64,000 bases of DNA, taken from contig NC_085920.1 of NCBI RefSeq assembly GCF_035222485.1, positions 7,426,001 through 7,490,000 of the forward strand, given 5' to 3'. Shown here in pieces: positions 57,183 through 64,000 of this stretch (the stretch's first letter is position 1; every line of letters starts with the position of its first letter). The position numbers and the translations under genes are program-made. Below the pieces are notes generated by a model. That model did no database searches, was not told the origin of the DNA, and saw only the letters and a list, made by a program, of their open reading frames with translations. Source of the DNA: Podospora pseudoanserina (lineage: Eukaryota > Ascomycota > Sordariomycetes > Sordariales > Podosporaceae).

Positions 57183-58110
57183 GTCGTATGTTCCAAGGGG
57201 CTACTTTGCTTCCCGAGTGGCAAGGTCAGAAGCCAAATGCTGCCGGATCCTCCACAATCCGACTGATAGTAGCAACGCTGACCTTTTCCAGCCCCGAACT
57301 CTTAAGCTGCGTCCGTCACCTTATGGAACTCTTGAACTGTGCACAGCGATACAAGGGCTATCTCAGGAGCCTTGAAGCTCAGGCTTAGAAACCTTTCCAC
57401 TGGTTTGGCGACGGGGGACGTGATAGATCCTGGGTCTGGCAGCACGTTGCAAGTGAGAAGAAAAGGGTCAGGCGCGGCGAAAGCGGGAGGAAATGTGGAA
57501 TTTAAACCCGTCAAAGGGTTTGTGCGAGGGGGTGAGGGAGGGATGGTCCTAACGGACCAGGAAAAGGTGGTAAAAGGCGGGTGTATGTATGTCGTGCCGC
57601 AACGGAGACTTTGGAACGAGCCCTTTTTTTTCAAATGGGCGGGAGCTCCCTTGTTGTTAGAGGTCTGGGTCTGCTGGGTCCCAGAGTTAGTTTGGATTCG
57701 AAGCGGGTGGGAAGAACCGGCTGGGCTGAAAGGAAAAAAACGAGGTACATGTATGTACTCGGTACAGGGGAAATGCAAGCGACTTTGTTACGAAACCGGC
57801 AACCCCCAGAGTGAAAATAGAGGAGCCCCCCTCCCAAGTGCTGTCGTAGCGAATCAAGCACCTTCCCAGCGCATCAACCGACACATTTAGCATTTTTGCT
57901 CCCTGCACCTCAGCGGGCAGCAGTGGACCGAAGGTAAGTGTTGGCTGACGACTAGCAGGGGTAAGAGGCACTTTGGGTCCAGTAAGGAATTGCAGGAGGA
58001 CCGTTTGGGACAAGGGGGGAGTCTAGAAGGGAGGGGGAGGAGCGGCTGTAAAGAAAGTATGGGGATGAGACGCAAGAGAGGAAACAAGGTGCGGGTGAGT
58101 GAGTGAGTGA

Positions 58111-58166
<56 letters not shown>

Positions 58167-58171
58167 AAGAG

Positions 58172-58213
<42 letters not shown>

Positions 58214-61200
58214 TATGTGCTCATGGCGTATGTAAAGAGGATGGAGGGAGGATGTCAGATTGGCCCTGGGGTGTGTGTGCCCGTTGTGTGATGTGAGATA
58301 ATGTTGCTGCGCACGGCCAACTGCTGTGCAGACACATCCACCCAAAAGCTGTGGCATTGGATGGTAAAAATGGAAAACCGGACTCAGAAAAACAAATCTG
58401 CCGTTGGCCTTGTGTACAGTGGTAGTAGTTTGGCCCAGTGCAGCAACCCCAACTGCTGGAGCGCACGACACAATGCGAGGAAAAGAAGGATGGACCTTGC
58501 CGTTCCTCCTTGCCTGACCGCCCCCCCCCCCACAAGACATATCCGTCCACTTCTGACGACGGCCGATTCCCCAGGCTAGCTGCGCTCGCTTGGATCAGGT
58601 CATGGGCACTTGAAGGCAGCCCGAGTCGAGATGCCGTGGGGGACAATAAGCCAAAGAAGAGAACGAGAGTCAAGTACGTACCTCGAACAGCAACAAAGGA
58701 CAAAGGCGTCTCTTGGGCGACGGAGGGGGTACAGAAACAGTACCTGCACGGTACGGCACGGCCCAGCGCGGGGCAGAACGGGAAGGGGGAGGACAAAGAT
58801 GATGGAAATGGTGGTGTTTGCCGCAGCAGAAGATTGGCTGCTTCGATGATGCGGTTGTTGCGTGTGCGACTGTTGGCCGTCTTGCCCTGGCTGTGGTGTC
58901 GACTGATGTTTGCGAAAAGAGAAAAAAGCAGACCAGGTCCAGAAAGGAAAAAGAGCGGGCTTCGAGGTCTACCATAGTTGTGTCAGTGACCCCATTCGAC
59001 TGCGCATGTTTGCGATGCACCGCAAATGGGTTCGGCATGGGCCGGCGCGGAAGGGAGTGTCACTGTACCTCTTTAGGTCCGGCGGCTGAAGATTGCAGTC
59101 GACGGAGCGCCAAAGTCAAAAGGCTGTTAGACGTTAGCTGAGTGGTATGGTGTCTGTCTGTCCTGCGTGTCGGTCGCGACTGTTTGTTGCCTGGTGTCTG
59201 CAAGAAACAGGAGACAGAAAAGGTGAGAGAGAAGACAGCAAAGGGCGATCTGATCGATGGAGCAGCAGCATCCGACCTGGCTACTAGCGCCAACCTCTGA
59301 CCAACAGACAGATTCGGTCACGCCCGTCTCCAGCTGCGCGGAACCTGGAAGGGTTTGCAAGAAATGCGAGGCCGAAAAAAAACGGGCTGAGCGGGAACGT
59401 GGAGGTGGTGAGGAGGGAAGGGCCCAGCACCGGCTTATGACGGATCGGTGCCGCAGCTTGCTGTTGGAACTTGGGTCACAGGCTCCATCGCTCCATGGCA
59501 TGGCTCCATCAGCACCAGGCAGCGCGGGGGGGCGTCAGGGCGTCAGGGCGTCAGGGTGTGTTCGCTCTCTCCAGAAGATGGAGAATGGGAATTTTTAGGT
59601 AGGTAGGTACCGTATCGCGCACAGTGTGAACCGTGTGAACAGCCACCTCAGCCTGGGGCGTGCCCTCGGCGCTGGGGGTGGCTTCAAGGGAAGGTGCCAG
59701 TCGGAAGTGGGCTTCCCAGGGTTGGCCGCTGTGGTGCCTTCAAGGGACCCTGGAAGATTCGCGCATCACTGGTCCCAGCAACGGAGCTGGTGGCTCGGAG
59801 CGACCAGCGGGTGGAGCATGGGTGCGACTCCTGTTTGGGAGCAGGCGCGGGCCGTCGGGTCCCTGGACAGGCGGTTGATTGGCACAACCTCCAGTGTTCC
59901 CAAGAGCCCCAAGAAAAACCCTAGCTCCATCTGCCCCATCTGCCCCATCTGTCTTCGCGTTGCGTCGTTGATGATGCCACACGTTCCCGCAGCCAATCGT
60001 CCTTCCTTGCTCAAAAGAACCCGCCCGGGCGGCCGGTCGCACTGGTCGCAGCTGGGCCGCAGGATCTGGGAGCCCAGCAACAGACCTTTTCCTCCCCCCC
60101 ACTGGTGGAACATTTTAGTGTCGTCGTGTGTCTCTTCCATCACACTGGTTTCTACCTACACTATATGGTGACTATGTTCTTCTAACCATTGTTGTTGCCT
60201 CGAGATCTTGTCATACGTGGTCACATTGCCGGGATATTCGTTTCGGTACCTGCCTCGCCCCTCGATGACATGGCGAGCACCCCGGGCGCTTTGCTTGCTC
60301 TCATATCTTACATGCTGTGCCGTGCTTCGAGAAGCTCCGAGTTTCAACTGATTGTGCCACATATAAGGATGCCTGAGCTACACAAATAATCTCCTTGGGG
60401 GTTGGGGGCCAGTGGTAAGAATTCGAGAGATATATGGGCTGACAGTATTTCCAAGCAGTGGAACGACTGGATCTCTCTCATCTGGGGGAGCCAGCCGCAA
60501 CCTGCAGCAGCAGCTCGCCGGGTTTCCCTTCCTCGTCCCTCCTTTTCGAGAGGCATTCATGTGCTTTGGTCTGGGCCAATAGGCATTGCGCCAAAACTGA
60601 CAGGCGTACCCCATACTCGGCGGCGGCCTTCCCGGTGGCATGGAGCCCATTCCACCGGTACCAGGCTGATCACATCGTGCTGAGGCAGTGCACTGGGTAA
60701 CATGTCAAACATCTAGAGGCGTGGCAGATACGCCATCTGATCCCGAGCCGTTGACAAGTCACAACAGGCTTGCCAAGAGAGATGGATAACCTATCAGTGT
60801 CTCGTCAGTTTGAGGCCTGGGCCCAGCACGGAATTCGGTGGGTATTCAGAAGAAGCCCGAACGGTGTTTGTGTTTCTTAATCGACCGCAGATGACCGGTC
60901 CAAGAGCTCGAAATTTACATGATCTAGCTCCAAGGTTACATTTCCATAGCGCGTGGAACTGATTTAATTCCGAGGAGAGGAAAACGGGCAGGATGGCTCA
61001 CAAACCTTTGGCAGGGGACTGTACCCGGGAGGGGATGGTACGTACTACGAACTCAGCTGAGGTATTTGTAATACGTTGATGGCTAAAACCTATCACAGAC
61101 ACGTTGTCTTCAGACCTGGCGGTACGGTACCTACCATGAGGTATCATGGACCCCAGTCGGCAGAACAGATCATCTGGTGTTATCCGCAGGGTCGGAGTGT

Positions 61201-61944
61201 GGACCGGCCCGTCAGCTGCAGTCATGTTAGAAACAAAGACGGTGCCGGACAATGCGAAAAAGTTTGCTGGGCAGAAGGACCCAGGAGGCTTGACCAGCCG
61301 AACCGCCAAGGACGGCATGTAGCTTGAGTAGTTTGCGGCACATGAGATCCGGCCATGATATCAGTCAAAATATCCTGTCTCTCTTCGTTTGGTGAAACAA
61401 CGAAACCATGCCCGAGTTTTGCCTACTCTGCGTGTAAGAAGACGGCTGGGCGGGACGGTATGGAAGAAGATGCTGGGAGTGTCTGAATAATCGAACCACC
61501 AGCATCACGAGGTTGCCAGCTATGTGTAAAACTTACGTGAGACTGAAAGGAACCATTTGCAGAAAAGACGAGCTGCCTTACATCCGGCTGCAGAAAACAC
61601 CCAGCGTTGATACCAAGCTGCTCTCGGAGGGGATTCGCCGTTCGACCCTTTTCATATCGCACGGGATAAGGCTGGATGTGGACAGTCAGGGCATCCAGAT
61701 TGGTCGAGGTGCATGAGCGCCGATTGGGAGTTGGTTGGGTGTCGGCAGCTCGATGGCAGCACGGCAGAACGGCAGGAATATTTGAGTGACGGAGGCGAGC
61801 GGGCCTCGCAGATTTCGGGCCCTCCGTCGAGTACTATCGACGACCAAAAGTGTTTGCAGCGGAGAAAAAGTATTCAAGCAGGTTGGTTGATAATTAGCTT
61901 CGGTTAGGGTGTCATCGGCGGTCACTACACTTACACAAACAGCT
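57183..61944. other. Upstream region of the zinc-cluster gene and non-coding DNA
   Basis: Contains the promoter of the transcription-factor gene with a compound GA/GT tract. From 58.5 to 61.9 kb there are only short overlapping frames without domains. Small local repeats such as CATCTGCCC (about 59930-59950) and GCGTCAGG (about 59530-59555) are present. Confidence 0.5.
58098..58212 (+). repeat. Compound GAGT/GT/GA/GT microsatellite
   Basis: A GAGT run passes into GT, then into (GA)n at about 58129-58162, then into a second GT run at about 58174-58212. It lies about 0.9-1.1 kb upstream of the zinc-cluster gene's start. Confidence 0.9.
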
Positions 61945-62300
61945 AATATTTAACTGTGCGATTAGCGGCAACTGAATTTTTTCACTATTAAAATGATTAG
62001 TTAAATAAGCACGAGCTTATATTTCTACGTTAATTAATTAAAAAAAAAAAAAACTATTAGAAAGATTCTGCAATCTTTTAAAAGAGTACCTCTGCTTTGA
62101 AAGTTTTAAGAGCCAACTAAATGCCTACTTTTTAAATCTTTTCAGCACTGTAAGCTACTATAAGCCACTATGATTTACTATAAGCTACTATATATAGGCT
62201 ACTATAGGCTATAATAAGCTATTATAAGCTATAAGCCCATAGGCTTTATAAGCTTTTGCTCAGTGCATCTAGTATTGGTAATATAATTAATACTACAAAT
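61945..62300. repeat. AT-rich island with TAAGCTACTA-type tandem repeats
   Basis: A sharp AT-rich island in GC-rich surroundings. At 62148-62260 about ten imperfect copies of a 10-12 bp unit (CTACTATAAG and ATAGGCT variants) occur, with partly palindromic units able to form hairpins. It is probably a small RIP-damaged repeat relic. No element can be named. Confidence 0.6.
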
Positions 62301-64000
62301 GATTCGTATAGTCAGGCATAGTCTCACGTATTTCAGTGAAATATCCAGGCCCTTAGCAGGTAGTTCAGAGGTGGCCAGTGCAGCTGGCAAAAGTGGCCCG
62401 GGTTTGGCTAAAGTTCTTCAGTTCAGTTTTGGCCAAAAAATGGCAGCTGATCACACACCCTCAGCTCCTGCTCTCACTTGCACGTCAGGGCCCACCTCCT
62501 TCGTTTGCCCCTCCGAAAGCTATGACCCTGCATTGCACCAATCACAGAACAGCACAGGCTAAGAGCACGCCCAGAACGGAAAGTGCTCATGGAGGGCGGG
62601 GGATGGGAACACAAGAGACGGAGGCAGGCAGGAGAGTAGGCAACACTGCATTTCATTCCTCTGCATCTCACGCTCTGACTCGCATGATCGATCTTGCGAA
62701 GCAGCGGTCTCGAACAGGGACCAGTACGAGCGGGAAGCAGCAGCATCGAGCGTCGACAATACCTCCGCCGCGCCATCGCCATCTGGCTGGCTGTCTCTTG
62801 GTCTGTCACTGTCTTGAGCCACGCTGTCTCACGGACTTAGCCATCCACCCCCTCCCCTTCTCTCACTCTCCCACCCAGACATCAACTGACCCCTCCGCAG
62901 CTTCCGGCCGGGCCAAGCACTGCTGATTAAAAACTCCCGCTCAGTGTGTCACTGTCGCCGTGGATCTTTAAGCGAACCGGGCCGACCGCCTCTGCAGCTC
63001 CAATACGCGACTTTGCCGCCGCCGTGTCCCGCTTCTTGATCAGATCTTACCATGGAACACGAGCGCTATGAGGGGGCCCTGTGCCTGCCGCCCCAAGAGC
63101 AAAAAAAAACCTTTGCCATGGCAAAACGCTCACACGGACTAGCCCACAGCTACGCTAAGTTAGTGTGCGTGGTATCATCCATGCAGCAGGGATGGCTCCA
63201 AGATTTTTCTGCGAATGGCATGCTGTTGGCAAAGTAAGCGTCGTGTGTGGAGGCAACAACAAGAAAACGAGAAGCGATCACGCTGCTGATGAGCAGGACA
63301 GATACAGGGTCATATCCCAGGCACCCGAATTGCCGTGGGTGGGGTGGGAAACAAATAACATGCATGTAACAATGGGACGGGCCAGTGGCAAGGGTGCGGT
63401 GTTCCTCCGGCTGGCAAAAGACGGAGGGTGTGATATTGATGGTGGTGGTGAGGGTGATGGTGGTTTGCTGTTGTAATGGATTGGACTGTCTTGAGAAAGT
63501 CCTCGGCGAGCAGCAAGGGAGATGGGAGAACACAAGGGCCGGTTCTGATGACGCGTGAGGAGCTGTTGCTCCCCAGCTTCGAGAAAAAAACGTCCATCGA
63601 TCCGGAAACGTGTCGGCAGGGTTCGTGCTGGAGATCTATTGGACGTTCCCGTCCCAGCGTCCAGGACAGTGGGTTGAGTTGGCGGCAATCCAAGTCGGAG
63701 ACTAGCGAAGCCCGCCCCACTGGAGTGCTGAATCACTCTCGGGCCTGTCCGCTGGACTCCAGCTCACAGCTTACAAAAGTCACAACCTCACGGCTCTGCC
63801 ATTGCATTTTCCCGGCCTGCCGCCTGTTATGTTGTTGGTGAGTTGTGGGTCGCGCATCGGCCTTTGTGTCCGCTGTCCGCTGATGACGGACGACAGTTGC
63901 AGGTATAGCCATGCGCTAGTATTGTGCTAACATGAGAGAGCCCTCGCATAGCATCCTTGCCCCCTCTTTGAGCCAGCATTCCCGATCGCGGAGCACTGCT
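62301..64000. other. No supported gene at the right edge
   Basis: Normal composition with several short overlapping frames on both strands. A GGT/GAT run lies near 63430-63475. A gene running off the window cannot be excluded. Confidence 0.4.

Noticed and set aside
56570-57388. 272-codon plus-strand frame
   Set aside because: It covers the antisense of the zinc-cluster gene's first exon; the minus strand has the Zn2Cys6 motif split by a canonical intron.

Overview
This is nuclear DNA of a filamentous ascomycete, most likely a Sordariomycete and possibly Sordariales. The placement is an inference. It rests on GC-rich genes broken by 49-120 nt introns with GTRNGY donors, CTAAC/CTGAC branch sites and YAG acceptors, on filamentous-fungal versions of ASH1, PAN3, LSM7 and LSB5, and on a 16-kb AT-rich block that shows the C-to-T (CpA to TpA) damage typical of repeat-induced point mutation (RIP).

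Left arm, 1-13.2 kb: a small two-exon Cys-rich zinc-binding-like protein (1118-1326), a long non-coding stretch, an ASH1-type SET-domain histone methyltransferase on the minus strand (5340-8133), and a low-complexity basic protein gene (10754-12867) whose frame is crossed by two in-frame TAG codons.

Centre, 13.2-29.15 kb: the AT-rich block is explained almost completely by two copies of one Ty3/Gypsy chromodomain retrotransposon, one nested in the other. The outer copy (13456-28374) is flanked by a perfect 5-bp ATTTA duplication. The inner copy (15760-23223) split the outer pol gene and is flanked by CTACA/CTACG. All four LTRs are 404 bp. Both copies are riddled with RIP-type stops, but the CCHC knuckle, reverse transcriptase, RNase H, integrase and chromodomain can still be read. 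Between pol and the 3' LTR, both copies carry something unusual: a reading frame on the opposite strand, whose only interruptions are TAA/TAG, followed immediately by a tRNA-Asp-like sequence in the same orientation. This is the most interesting part of the window.

Right arm, 29.15-48 kb: housekeeping genes. LSM7 (+), PAN3 (-), a UBA/UAS/UBX protein of the FAF2/Ucp10 type (+), an LSB5-like VHS-GAT endocytic adaptor (+), a leucine-rich F-box-like protein with an uncertain 5' end (+), a small mitochondrial membrane protein with an A-rich minisatellite in its intron (-), and an SHB17-like sugar bisphosphatase (+). LSM7 and PAN3 both act in mRNA turnover and are convergent neighbours, which may be coincidence.

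Far right, 48-64 kb: mostly non-coding DNA rich in microsatellites, containing one Zn(II)2Cys6 transcription-factor gene (55826-57182, minus) and a small AT-rich island near 62 kb. I see no confident tRNA, rRNA or CRISPR features outside the retroelement. Exon boundaries were placed by eye from splice signals and frame. All multi-exon models given close in frame.
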